From a virus: 28,031 bases of DNA. Positions 14,683-21,452 of this stretch are shown here, piece after piece (position 1 is the stretch's first letter; each line of letters starts with the position of its first letter). The translations under genes and the position numbers were made by a program. A model generated the notes under the pieces. It was given only the letters and a program-made list of their open reading frames with translations. It was not told the origin of the DNA and made no database searches. The stretch is taken from IMG/VR virus record IMGVR_UViG_3300020454_000061, positions 1 to 28,031 of that record; one strand, written 5' to 3'.

Positions 14683-15296
14683 AAATAAACAAATTATTCC
14701 CAGTTATTGTCCCCGAATTTACCTATGAAGAAGATCTTGAAGAAATTAAAGAAACTCTTAGATCCGAGAGAAGAGAGCAGTTTAATTTTCCAGAGGGAGT
14801 TGAGACGACGTGTGGCAATATTCACAAAAATGAGAGATTCCACTCGCTCGTAGAGTGGTTTGAAGAATGTCTAGAAGAATATAAAGTGACATTTGCTCTA
14901 CAATGTGATAGACTAGACATATCACTCATGTGGGGCAACATTGCACCTGCAGGATCAGGGGTAGGACATCCAAGACACAGACATCCTATGGCTGTAGTGT
15001 CGGGAGTTTTTTATCTTACAGGTGGAGTAGCAACTGTATTCCATGATCCAGTATATCCTCGCACAATGGACTGTATGGAGGTCATATCTGACAATCTTAA
15101 AGTCCGTGGAGGTCCTATAGAAAAGATCGCAGCAGAAGAGGGTAAACTTATTCTGTTTCCTTCATGGTTAGTCCATGAAAGTGATCGCCATTTCTTTGAT
15201 TATGATAGGATGACCATTAGTTTTAATGCGTTTCCTGCAGGAAAGATAAATCCTGGTCCTTTTGATTACCCAATGGCAAACATTGAAGTATTATGA
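14679..15296 (+). CDS. 2OG-Fe(II) oxygenase-like protein, second of a tandem pair
   Basis: 205 residues, joined to the first copy by ATGA. The same fold signature appears: GHPRHRHPMAVVSGVFYLTG (97-114), TVFHDPVYP (D123), EGKLILFPSWLVHESD (H166) and DRMTISFNAFP (R177). SGVFYL and LFPSWLVH are typical of the family. The N-terminal parts of the two copies are much less alike, so the duplication looks old or the two copies were acquired separately. In cyanophages such proteins are common but their targets are unknown; protein or nucleotide hydroxylation are both possible. The next gene starts at its stop codon (ATGA). Confidence 0.82.
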   Translation: MKINKLFPVIVPEFTYEEDLEEIKETLRSERREQFNFPEGVETTCGNIHKNERFHSLVEWFEECLEEYKVTFALQCDRLDISLMWGNIAPAGSGVGHPRHRHPMAVVSGVFYLTGGVATVFHDPVYPRTMDCMEVISDNLKVRGGPIEKIAAEEGKLILFPSWLVHESDRHFFDYDRMTISFNAFPAGKINPGPFDYPMANIEVL

Positions 15297-16144
15297 GATA
15301 CATTAAGACACCGCTCAGATATCCTGGCGGTAAATCTAGAGCAGCAGAAAGACTACTCAAACTAGCACCTAACTGTAAGGAGTTTAGGGAGCCATTTCTA
15401 GGTGGTGGTAGCGTTGCACTAAGATTCACACAAGATAACCCTACTGCAGATGTATGGGTCAACGACTTATATGGATATCTTTACAACTTCTGGAAAGTAT
15501 TACAGTCAGACTATAAGAATTTGTCTGATGCACTCATAGAATACAAGAATTCACACACTGATGAAGCACTATGTAAGGAGTTGTTTCTCAAGTGTAAGGA
15601 AAATATTTCTGATGTTGAATCATTTGATCAAGCATGCTATTTCTGGATCTTAAACAAGTGTAGTTATAGTGGATTGACAGAAAATTCCTCGTTTTCTAAG
15701 ACTGCATCCAAACAAAACTTTACGGTGCGTGGTGCACAAAATCTTAAGGCAGTAGGTGCTCTCATAGGTCACTGGCATATCACTAATAAACACTATGAAG
15801 TGGTCATGAATGAGGATATGTCAGAGACAAGAGACGTATTTGTATTTTTAGATCCTCCATATAAAATCAAGTCATATTTGTATGGCACAAACGCTGAATT
15901 ACATAAGGATTTTGACCATAAAGTCTTCCTAGAAGACTGTAATAACTGTCCACATAAGTGGATGATTACATATAATATTGACGAAGAGATCGAAGAGTGG
16001 TTTAGTGACTACAAACAGGAGTATTTTCAGTTGACATACGGTATGAAACACAGAGGTAGTAAGAATCGTAACCAACAAGAGTTATTGATTAAGAATTACG
16101 AGGCAATCGTTGCTAATCCTCTAGAGGTCATGTATGCAGGATGA
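15293..16144 (+). CDS. dam: Dam-type DNA adenine-N6 methyltransferase
   Basis: 283 residues, close to T4 and E. coli Dam (259 and 278). Class alpha (D12) order: motif X LRYPGGKS (8-15), motif I EPFLGGGSV (33-41) binding S-adenosylmethionine and the catalytic motif IV DPPY (187-190). The C-terminal TYGMKHRGSKNRNQQELLI is the usual family end. It likely methylates adenine in a short site such as GATC to protect phage DNA or mark replication; the site is inferred. It lies in the cassette between gp44 and gp62. The end overlaps pcyA by 11 bases. Confidence 0.93.
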   Translation: MRYIKTPLRYPGGKSRAAERLLKLAPNCKEFREPFLGGGSVALRFTQDNPTADVWVNDLYGYLYNFWKVLQSDYKNLSDALIEYKNSHTDEALCKELFLKCKENISDVESFDQACYFWILNKCSYSGLTENSSFSKTASKQNFTVRGAQNLKAVGALIGHWHITNKHYEVVMNEDMSETRDVFVFLDPPYKIKSYLYGTNAELHKDFDHKVFLEDCNNCPHKWMITYNIDEEIEEWFSDYKQEYFQLTYGMKHRGSKNRNQQELLIKNYEAIVANPLEVMYAG

Positions 16145-16841
16145 TCTCGCACAACTGATTAGACAACAACTCATCTGTCTACCTGCCATTGAGATAGTAG
16201 AGACCGAGCATAAGTTAATTGAGCACGAAGAAGTCACTATTCACAATGAAATGTGGAAATGTAGGGGACTTAGGAAGATTCACCTTGAGAGAGCAACACT
16301 ACAAGACAAGTTAAACATTGTCCACTGTGTTTTTTACCCTGATCCAGAGTATAGAATCCCTATTTTTGGGTGTGATATCATCGAAACACCCACTACTGTG
16401 ACTGCTGCTATCGTTGATATTTCTCCTGTCCATGGTGTCAGTTTCGACTATCAACTTGCACCAATTTGTAGTAGATATCACTTCAAAGACGAGAGAATTC
16501 TCCCACAATGGGCAGAAGAAGTCTTCTCACCCTACTGTAAATTTGCACGTTTGAAAGACCATGATGCAAGAGTTGATTATCTGAATGTAACTAGAGAATA
16601 TCTACGAGAATACGTTAAATATGTTAGAATAGCAGAGAAAGATTACAAAGATAAGGATTGGATATCTATCATGAAAAGGATAGACGATCAGTCTTACTAC
16701 TGCACATCACAGAGAAAGAATAAGAAGACAAAAGCGGTCTTATCTCAGTGGTTTGACGCTGAATGGGCAGATAATTATATCAATGAAGTATTATTTGACA
16801 AACCTTTTATTAATTATGGCACAAGATTACAATCCATTTGA
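16134..16841 (+). CDS. pcyA: Ferredoxin-dependent bilin reductase, PcyA type
   Basis: 235 residues. It matches cyanobacterial PcyA through RKIHLERA, NIVHCVFYPDPEY, PIFGCDI, AAIVDISPVHG, LPQWAEEVFSPYC and the C-terminal YCTSQRKNKKTKAVL, AEWADNYINEVLFD. The four catalytic residues of PcyA are all present: H50, E52, H64 and D81 (H74, E76, H88, D105 in Synechocystis PcyA). It would reduce biliverdin IX-alpha to phycocyanobilin with ferredoxin electrons. Other cyanophages carry pcyA or pebS; the E52/H64 set favours PcyA over PebS. A GAGG six bases before ATG 16134 supports the start. It is the last gene of the insertion and overlaps gp62 by 26 bases. Confidence 0.93.
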   Translation: MQDDLAQLIRQQLICLPAIEIVETEHKLIEHEEVTIHNEMWKCRGLRKIHLERATLQDKLNIVHCVFYPDPEYRIPIFGCDIIETPTTVTAAIVDISPVHGVSFDYQLAPICSRYHFKDERILPQWAEEVFSPYCKFARLKDHDARVDYLNVTREYLREYVKYVRIAEKDYKDKDWISIMKRIDDQSYYCTSQRKNKKTKAVLSQWFDAEWADNYINEVLFDKPFINYGTRLQSI

Positions 16842-17208
16842 CTACGTTAATTCAATTAACTTAAAGACTGCAGACTATACTGATGATGAGGGGTATATGC
16901 GTCATTATCCTGCATTCATGGTCAACAAGGCATTGTCATACTTCATTGATACCATCATGCATTCTAATGAGATGAATAGGTTGGGTGCAACACTTGATAA
17001 GGACATGCAATATAACTTTTTTATACATAGTGTTAGGAAATCTAAGAGGTTTTCCCCTTGGGCTAAGAAGTCAACTCACGCTGATTTGGACTTAGTAAAA
17101 CAATACTATAACTACTCAACAGAGAAAGCATTACAAGCATTAAAACTGCTAAACAAGGAAGAAATCCAAGTAATTAGGTCTAAACTGAATTCTGGAGGAA
17201 TGAAATGA
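16816..17208 (+). CDS. gp62: Clamp loader small subunit gp62
   Basis: 130 residues (T4: 187) from ATG 16816. This start gives MAQDYNPFDYVNSINL and avoids an unlikely hydrophobic extension from 16753. The match to T4 is YPAFMVNKALSYFIDTI (T4: FMVENALSQFPE), NRLGATLDKDMQYNFFIHSV and the RFSPWAKKS block (T4: RYGKWAKL). It completes the gp44/gp62 loader. It is shorter than T4 at the C-terminus, which is usual in cyanophages. The stop overlaps regA. Confidence 0.9.
   Translation: MAQDYNPFDYVNSINLKTADYTDDEGYMRHYPAFMVNKALSYFIDTIMHSNEMNRLGATLDKDMQYNFFIHSVRKSKRFSPWAKKSTHADLDLVKQYYNYSTEKALQALKLLNKEEIQVIRSKLNSGGMK
17194..17207 (+). promoter_or_regulatory. Strong ribosome binding site and start of regA
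   Basis: GGAGG at 17194-17198 lies six bases before the regA ATG 17205, inside gp62. The ATGA overlap with the gp62 stop couples the two. In T4, RegA represses its own message at the initiation region, so this is the likely operator, although the binding sequence itself could not be verified. Confidence 0.6.
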
Positions 17209-17636
17209 GTGACGAGATCAACTGGTCTCCAAGCATGATGGTTGAAGTTACATTAAAAGAGCCTGATGACTTCTTGAAAGTGCGGGAGACGCTCACCAGA
17301 ATTGGTGTAGCATCACGAAAGGAAAAGAAACTATATCAATCTTGTCATATCCTCCATAAGAAGGGTAAATATTACATCGTACACTTCAAAGAGTTGTTTG
17401 CACTGGATGGTAAACCATCTAACATGACTACTAACGATGCACAACGTAGAAATAGAATCGCTAGACTGTTGTCAGACTGGGGTCTGATCATTGTGTCTTC
17501 ACCTGTAGATGATGCTGAGTTAGCACCTCTAAATCAGATTAAAGTCCTAGCATATAAGGACAAAGGGGAATGGAATTTAGAAAGTAAGTATAATATCGGA
17601 AAGAAGAAACAGCCTGTAGAAAGTGTTAGCAAATAA
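17205..17636 (+). CDS. regA: Translational repressor RegA
   Basis: 143 residues (T4: 122). Long matches to T4 RegA: VEVTLKEPDDFLKVRETLTR (T4: IEITLKKPEDFLKVKETLTR), LYQSCHILHKKGKYYIVHFK (T4: LYQSCHILQKKGLYYIVHFK), RRNRIARLLSDWGLI and EWNLESKYNIGKKK. It represses translation of early phage mRNAs such as those of the clamp and clamp loader by binding near their start codons. The protein has about ten extra residues at the N-terminus compared with T4 and a short basic tail. It overlaps gp62 by four bases and is followed by the membrane protein island. Confidence 0.97.
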   Translation: MSDEINWSPSMMVEVTLKEPDDFLKVRETLTRIGVASRKEKKLYQSCHILHKKGKYYIVHFKELFALDGKPSNMTTNDAQRRNRIARLLSDWGLIIVSSPVDDAELAPLNQIKVLAYKDKGEWNLESKYNIGKKKQPVESVSK

Positions 17637-17643
17637 ACACCTA

Positions 17644-17649
17644 TATAAT
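17644..17649 (+). promoter_or_regulatory. TATAAT box before the membrane-protein island
   Basis: CTATATAATATAC precedes the ATG at 17669 by about 20 bases, after the regA stop. No matching -35 box lies 16-18 bases upstream, so it may need an activator, be a weak promoter or be chance in AT-rich sequence. Confidence 0.3.
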
Positions 17650-17668
17650 ATACGAATAAGTTTCTATC

Positions 17669-18073
17669 ATGGCTGAAACTAAAAAAGAAGATAAGCCAAA
17701 AGGTATTATCGGAAAAATTAAAGAGCACGCAGAGGATAAGGAGGAGCAACTTGCTATCCTATCGACTTTCGTGCGACTTGGAATTTTGGTCTGGTCTGGC
17801 GGGATTTTGACATTAGCGTATGTCGATTTGCCACCTGCACTAAAAATTCCTAAGCAGGACATGGATCCAACTTTCATAGCTTCGGTCTTCACAGGAGTCG
17901 TAGCTACCTTTGGCGTCTCCGCAGGAGGTAAGAAGAAGAATGGATCCGATGGAAGTGCTAATATATCTAAGAAAGATATGGAGTTTCTTATCGCTAAGGC
18001 ATCAGAGACTGCACCTGCTCAAACTATCAGGATTGAATCAGGTCCTGTTAAAATCGTCCCAGACACTAAGTAA
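17669..18073 (+). CDS. Two-helix membrane protein (134 aa), first of the island
   Basis: A charged N-terminus (MAETKKEDKPKGIIGKIKEH) is followed by two membrane segments at about residues 29-52 (LSTFVRLGILVWSGGILTLA) and 67-87 (TFIASVFTGVVATFGVSAGG), with a short loop containing DLPPALKIPKQD, then a basic KKKNG and a soluble tail. Two helices with both ends inside would fit a small holin-like or scaffold protein, but no sequence motif shows this. It follows regA after a 32-base gap and leads a run of four membrane or surface proteins with small gaps. Unknown function. Confidence 0.8.
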   Translation: MAETKKEDKPKGIIGKIKEHAEDKEEQLAILSTFVRLGILVWSGGILTLAYVDLPPALKIPKQDMDPTFIASVFTGVVATFGVSAGGKKKNGSDGSANISKKDMEFLIAKASETAPAQTIRIESGPVKIVPDTK

Positions 18074-18075
18074 TC

Positions 18076-18306
18076 ATGCAAAAAATTATTAACGGAATCG
18101 CTATTTTCTCAGGTGTAGTAGCACTTGGCGTAGTTGGTCTCGGTGGATATGTATTCATTAGAAAGGATGCAATCATTGAAGACCTCAAAGAGAAAGCAAT
18201 GGGTCAGTTAGGCAGTGCACTTGCACCTGCACTACCTGGTATGGTAGGAGATTCACTTCCAGATGCAACTGGTGCTCCGATCCCATTAGAAATGCCTAAA
18301 TTTTAA
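18076..18306 (+). CDS. Single-pass membrane protein (76 aa)
   Basis: MQKIINGIAIFSGVVALGVV and following residues make one N-terminal helix (about 4-28), then a helical stretch (EDLKEKAMGQLGSALAPALP) and a proline-containing end. It could be a membrane anchor or a type II signal peptide-like protein. It begins 2 bases after the previous stop and has a poor Shine-Dalgarno, so it is probably coupled. No family recognised. Confidence 0.75.
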   Translation: MQKIINGIAIFSGVVALGVVGLGGYVFIRKDAIIEDLKEKAMGQLGSALAPALPGMVGDSLPDATGAPIPLEMPKF

Positions 18307-18315
18307 GAGGTTATC

Positions 18316-18915
18316 ATGAATGTAAAATGGATATCAATCGGTGTGGTTGGTAGTTTGTTTGCAGTATCCCATCTGGGAATGATAGGTTATATTGCAAGTA
18401 GAAAACAAGAAAGTAAGTTACCTAGCTTGAATGTTCCTGTAGGTGACTACACATCTTATGCTATACAAGCAAATAAGGATGGATATAAGTTAAGTTATCA
18501 AGCCAACGATCCTAAGACTGCATATATCACTAAGGATATTAAGACTAAGGGTGGTTTCCTAGGACTAGCAACAGAAACAACTAAGGTTGCTGAGGAATAC
18601 TTCCTAGATGGTAAGACTAATCAGGGCGGTCCTGTATCTAACAAGAGATCTTGGATAGATATGCCACCTGGTCTAAGTGCAGAGCAAGCACAAGGTATTG
18701 CTGCTGCAAGATCAGAAGAATGTATCAAGGCTATAGGGTCGGCAGAAGGAACTGGGAGACTTGTTGGGACTAGTATTGGTGCTAGTGCTGCTCCTGCTGT
18801 TTCCTCTATTCCCTTTATTGGTTGGGTTGCTGCAGGTTGGATAGCAATGTTTGGTGGTAATCAAGGTGCAGAGATCGGTGGAAATATGGCTGAGGATTTG
18901 AATAAGAGCTGTTAA
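18316..18915 (+). CDS. Membrane-anchored protein with glycine-rich hydrophobic C-terminus (199 aa)
   Basis: AAGAGG at 18305-18310 supports ATG 18316. An N-terminal anchor (about 5-27) is followed by a soluble domain with LSYQANDPKTAYITKD, then a glycine- and alanine-rich hydrophobic segment at about 145-190 (GTGRLVGTSIGASAAP, IPFIGWVAAGWIAMFGG) with GxxxG spacing that could form a membrane hairpin or zipper. Three residues from the end is the Cys of NKSC. The design suggests a protein that sits in or crosses a membrane. Function unknown. The next gene starts on the base after its stop. Confidence 0.75.
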   Translation: MNVKWISIGVVGSLFAVSHLGMIGYIASRKQESKLPSLNVPVGDYTSYAIQANKDGYKLSYQANDPKTAYITKDIKTKGGFLGLATETTKVAEEYFLDGKTNQGGPVSNKRSWIDMPPGLSAEQAQGIAAARSEECIKAIGSAEGTGRLVGTSIGASAAPAVSSIPFIGWVAAGWIAMFGGNQGAEIGGNMAEDLNKSC

Positions 18916-19683
18916 ATGACTATCCCTAACATACAGATTAACAGCACTCATGTTAATTCTATAGGGATCTATAGTGCAGATATACCAGAGTGGTTAACTA
19001 CCACTCCGAATCAGACTGTTCCGAATGTGCCTCCTACCACTGTCATTATAGGTAATCCTATTATTGACATGCCAGGTTGTGTAGAGACACATGAGTTTAG
19101 TGATAGAAATGATGAGATAATTAAAGACGATCCTGATAACCTCTTGGTCTTTTGTGATGCAGAGTATCCATCCTATGATGCGATGGACTATGAGCCAGAT
19201 CAGTTACAGATGCAGTTAGAAGCAGCACCACCACCTGTTGTGCAACCACCCCCAGAGGTAGATCCACCAGAGGTGCCACCTACAGGTGACCTTGCTACAG
19301 ATGTGGCATGTCCAGGTGTGGGGCAATTAAGAATAGGTGATGTAACACAGTCAGGAGATGAGAAGGTTATAGGTCATGAATTAAGTCAGGATGGTAAAAC
19401 CTGTATCACATTGTATGAGCCTACCTCACCAATGGAAAAGTATGTACCTCCTCTAAATCAGGTAACCTCAGTGACAGCACTAGCAGTTGTAGCTACAGCA
19501 GGTGCTGCTGCCACACCATTACTATTGAGAATTATAAAACCAGTCATAAAAAAACTCACGACTACTGTCCAAAAGAAACTTGGAAAGCATCGTGAGATCT
19601 CAAAGAGTGAGATGACTGCTAATCGATATCGCCAATCGAAAGGTTTACCTCCTTTAAAGATTCCGAAGAAGAAGAAACGTTAG
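18916..19683 (+). CDS. Pro-rich surface protein with C-terminal membrane anchor (255 aa)
   Basis: No signal peptide at the N-terminus. A beta-rich first part holds cysteines at 55, 80, 132 and 163. A proline-rich stalk follows at 103-123 (EAAPPPVVQPPPEVDPPEV). A single membrane segment lies near 184-209 (SVTALAVVATAGAAATPLL) and a very basic C-terminus ends KIPKKKKR. The plan looks like a tail-anchored protein with the N-terminal domain on the outside, held by a stalk. A TonB-like or spanin role could be proposed but no motif supports it. The 3' end lies over the 3' end of the - strand gene by 65 bases. Coding is very likely; function unknown. Confidence 0.75.
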   Translation: MTIPNIQINSTHVNSIGIYSADIPEWLTTTPNQTVPNVPPTTVIIGNPIIDMPGCVETHEFSDRNDEIIKDDPDNLLVFCDAEYPSYDAMDYEPDQLQMQLEAAPPPVVQPPPEVDPPEVPPTGDLATDVACPGVGQLRIGDVTQSGDEKVIGHELSQDGKTCITLYEPTSPMEKYVPPLNQVTSVTALAVVATAGAAATPLLLRIIKPVIKKLTTTVQKKLGKHREISKSEMTANRYRQSKGLPPLKIPKKKKR

Positions 19684-20320
19684 AGTTTCTCTGGTAATTT
19701 TTTTTATTGATACTGTGTGCATGTGGAATCACAGTGTTAACGTTCTGCACCACAACATCAGCACAGATAGCATAGTAAGGAGACTTTGGATGGAATGAAA
19801 TACCAGCTTTCATCAGCTCACCACAATTTTTCAATCTTGCGACCTCAAAGTCTAATCTTTTATTTGCGGTCACTTGTTTTTGTAGGGATATCTGTACTGC
19901 TACTGCTTCTTTACATTGTTCTTGTGCTTTTTTGTCTAGTGGTTTTGACCATGTAGCACTGACACCTAGTGAAATATTATAGTTATCTTTCTGAGCTGTC
20001 CTTGTAGGGACGTAGTAGAGTATATCACCTGGATTGTCTAACACACCATCATCATTTAAGTCAGACATGTCGTACACTGGCGAATCCCACCAAGCCTCAA
20101 ACGGTTTTTGACTTGATGCACTACCTGTGGCATATGGAGTTATGTTGAGGGTAGCACCCTGACATTGTATTCCACCACCATATGTGTTTGTTATATACGG
20201 TCCTTGTAAAACTTGTATAGCTTGATTGGTCACTGAGCCCGAACTATTCGCGATCGGAGACGCAGTGGCACTTACACCACCAACAGTCTCTGCGTTAACA
20301 GAAGGCATAAACCCAGTCAT
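19619..20320 (-). CDS. Secreted, cysteine-containing protein with EF-hand-like loop; start uncertain
   Basis: The frame is open on the - strand from 20500 to the stop at 19619-19621. The only ATG or other usual start in the non-overlapping part is at 20320 (MTGFMPSVNA), giving 233 residues. However, the sequence just upstream in frame (HKRNKRHRYNQ then YFLTIATSLAMTGFMPSVNA) is a near-perfect signal peptide with a basic end, a hydrophobic core and a VNA cleavage site, but contains no start codon. ATG 20500 would give 293 residues and overlap the previous gene by 166 bases. The mature part has paired cysteines, a long QQ/LKNC helical region and DLNDDGVLDNPGD (forward bases 20024-20062), a calcium-loop pattern. 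Function unknown. Confidence 0.6.
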   Translation of the reverse strand: MTGFMPSVNAETVGGVSATASPIANSSGSVTNQAIQVLQGPYITNTYGGGIQCQGATLNITPYATGSASSQKPFEAWWDSPVYDMSDLNDDGVLDNPGDILYYVPTRTAQKDNYNISLGVSATWSKPLDKKAQEQCKEAVAVQISLQKQVTANKRLDFEVARLKNCGELMKAGISFHPKSPYYAICADVVVQNVNTVIPHAHSINKKNYQRNSNVSSSSESLKEVNLSIGDID

Positions 20321-20334
20321 AGCAAGGGATGTCG

Positions 20335-20763
20335 CTATTGTGAGAAAATACTGGTTGTATCTGTGACGCTTGTTACGTTTGTGGTACGATTTATTACTGT
20401 GTGATTCGACAAGCCTGGTCCTTGCATCGTTTCTGTGTATTGAAACGCTGCACCTGGTGTTGTCTGTGTGAAGGTGGGTGTTGTCCCTACTCCTGTCCAT
20501 GTTGTATTCACTCCCTCAATGGTTACATTAGATGTAGTAGTGGTTGGTGATAAATTATCAGTTGTGGTAATTCCATTCCCTGTTACTGACCACTGATAGC
20601 CTGTGTTATAGTCCATCGAATTTATGGTCTCGGTCACAGTGGAAGTCGTTTCCGTGTGGGTAGTCATCGAACCTTGTTGGAAATTTGGTACCACAGGCAC
20701 TGCTATGACTGGGGTTACGCCAGTCGCTAAAAACATGAGGAATAGTTTAGATATATTCCTCAT
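20335..20763 (-). CDS. Secreted Thr/Ser-rich protein (142 aa)
   Basis: A clear signal peptide, MRNISKLFLMFLATGVTPVIA, cleaved near residue 21, is followed by a highly Thr-rich chain (MTTHTETTSTVTETINS; DNLSPTTTTSNVT) that reads like an extracellular or adhesin-type sequence. No cysteine is seen in the mature part. It starts 4 bases after the stop of the upstream gene, so the two are coupled, and ends at TAG 20335-20337 where the next gene begins. Long homologues were not recognised. Likely a virion- or surface-exposed protein, or one exported to the host periplasm, by inference only. Confidence 0.75.
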   Translation of the reverse strand: MRNISKLFLMFLATGVTPVIAVPVVPNFQQGSMTTHTETTSTVTETINSMDYNTGYQWSVTGNGITTTDNLSPTTTTSNVTIEGVNTTWTGVGTTPTFTQTTPGAAFQYTETMQGPGLSNHTVINRTTNVTSVTDTTSIFSQ

Positions 20764-20767
20764 TGTC

Positions 20768-21283
20768 TTAGTCGAATATGGTTACTTCGCTTACGAATTG
20801 ACCTGTTGTGCTGCTACCTACGTTACCAGTACCTGTTAGGGTAATAGCATGTGCGTTGGTTAGAGTACCTGGTGCATTAGCAGAAGAGTTTTGAGTTCCT
20901 GCGTTTGTAACTGATACGCTACCGAAGTCTAGGTATTCAGATCCTGTGCCACCAATATCACCTTGTGTCCATGACTGAGCATAGGAGAATGATCCTGATC
21001 CAGTCTGGGATGCTGTGATGGTGCCTACTGTGCCAACACCTGTTGATGCACTGTAAGTATTAACTCCCAAACCATTTGCAGTTGCACTCGATGCACCTGC
21101 TGCAGTATGAGATGTAGTCACGTTTGAACCTGAGATGGAATATGAGTTTCCAACTCTTGAATACGTTGCTGTTTGTGCGTCAACGGTGTGTTGCAAACTT
21201 GACTGATGTCTAGTTGACAATCCACCTGCATTAGCAGCCGATCCTAGGGACAATGCCATAATAAAGAATAATGCTTTCTTCAT
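20768..21283 (-). CDS. Secreted Ser/Thr/Gly-rich protein (171 aa)
   Basis: A signal peptide (MKKALFFIMALSLGSAANA, cleaved after residue 19) leads into a Ser/Thr/Asn/Gly-rich chain with repeated short beta motifs (SRVGNSYSISGSNVTTSHT; TASQTGSGSFSYAQS; AITLTGTGNVGSSTTGQF), a pattern of beta-solenoid or curli-like secreted proteins. AGAGGA precedes the ATG at a good distance. A late-promoter-like GCTAAATA on the - strand (21325-21318) lies about 35 bases upstream, so it leads the three-gene - strand unit. No family was recognised. Confidence 0.78.
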   Translation of the reverse strand: MKKALFFIMALSLGSAANAGGLSTRHQSSLQHTVDAQTATYSRVGNSYSISGSNVTTSHTAAGASSATANGLGVNTYSASTGVGTVGTITASQTGSGSFSYAQSWTQGDIGGTGSEYLDFGSVSVTNAGTQNSSANAPGTLTNAHAITLTGTGNVGSSTTGQFVSEVTIFD

Positions 21284-21317
21284 TTTATCCTCTTTGGAGG
21301 GGGGTCTATTGTAGTTT

Positions 21318-21325
21318 TATTTAGC
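21318..21325 (-). promoter_or_regulatory. Late-promoter-like motif on the - strand (GCTAAATA)
   Basis: Reads GCTAAATA on the - strand, two mismatches from TATAAATA, about 35 bases before the secreted-protein ATG at 21283. It is the only promoter candidate seen for the three - strand genes. Confidence 0.4.
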
Positions 21326-21405
21326 ATAGTTTTTATTACGGTTTTCTGTAACAATCGAGACGGTAGTCACCATATGCAGTTACATTACTTCATGGTTAAA
21401 TAGTA

Positions 21406-21424
21406 GTGTCGCCTTCGGGGACAC
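21406..21424 (+). promoter_or_regulatory. UUCG-tetraloop hairpin in the hsp20 leader
   Basis: GTGTC and CC pair with GG and GACAC around a TTCG loop, with one bulged G at 21411; 7 bp in all. T4 intercistronic regions are known for CUUCGG hairpins. No T-tract follows, so it is not a terminator. It lies 28 bases before the hsp20 ATG. No other gene lies in the 21284-21452 gap. Confidence 0.6.
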
Positions 21425-21452
21425 AAACTAAACTCGCTTTTAAAGGAGAATT

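Noticed and set aside
18712-18951. Open - strand frames opposite core and island genes, such as this one and 23494-23838
   Set aside because: They have shadow composition, no ribosome binding sites and no family features, and lie fully opposite well-supported genes.
18916-19683. Pro-rich membrane protein as a spanin or TonB homologue
   Set aside because: It lacks a lipobox or signal anchor at the N-terminus and has no TonB C-terminal motif; the membrane segment is near the C-terminus.
19681-19705. AGAG-TTT-CTCT and T8 as a terminator for the membrane island
   Set aside because: The stem has only four pairs and is separated from the T-run by several bases.
20335-20420. Programmed -1 frameshift between the second and third - strand secreted genes
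   Set aside because: The relative frame is right, but no X XXY YYZ slippery heptamer in the correct phase was found in the overlap; kept only as one option for the start anomaly.
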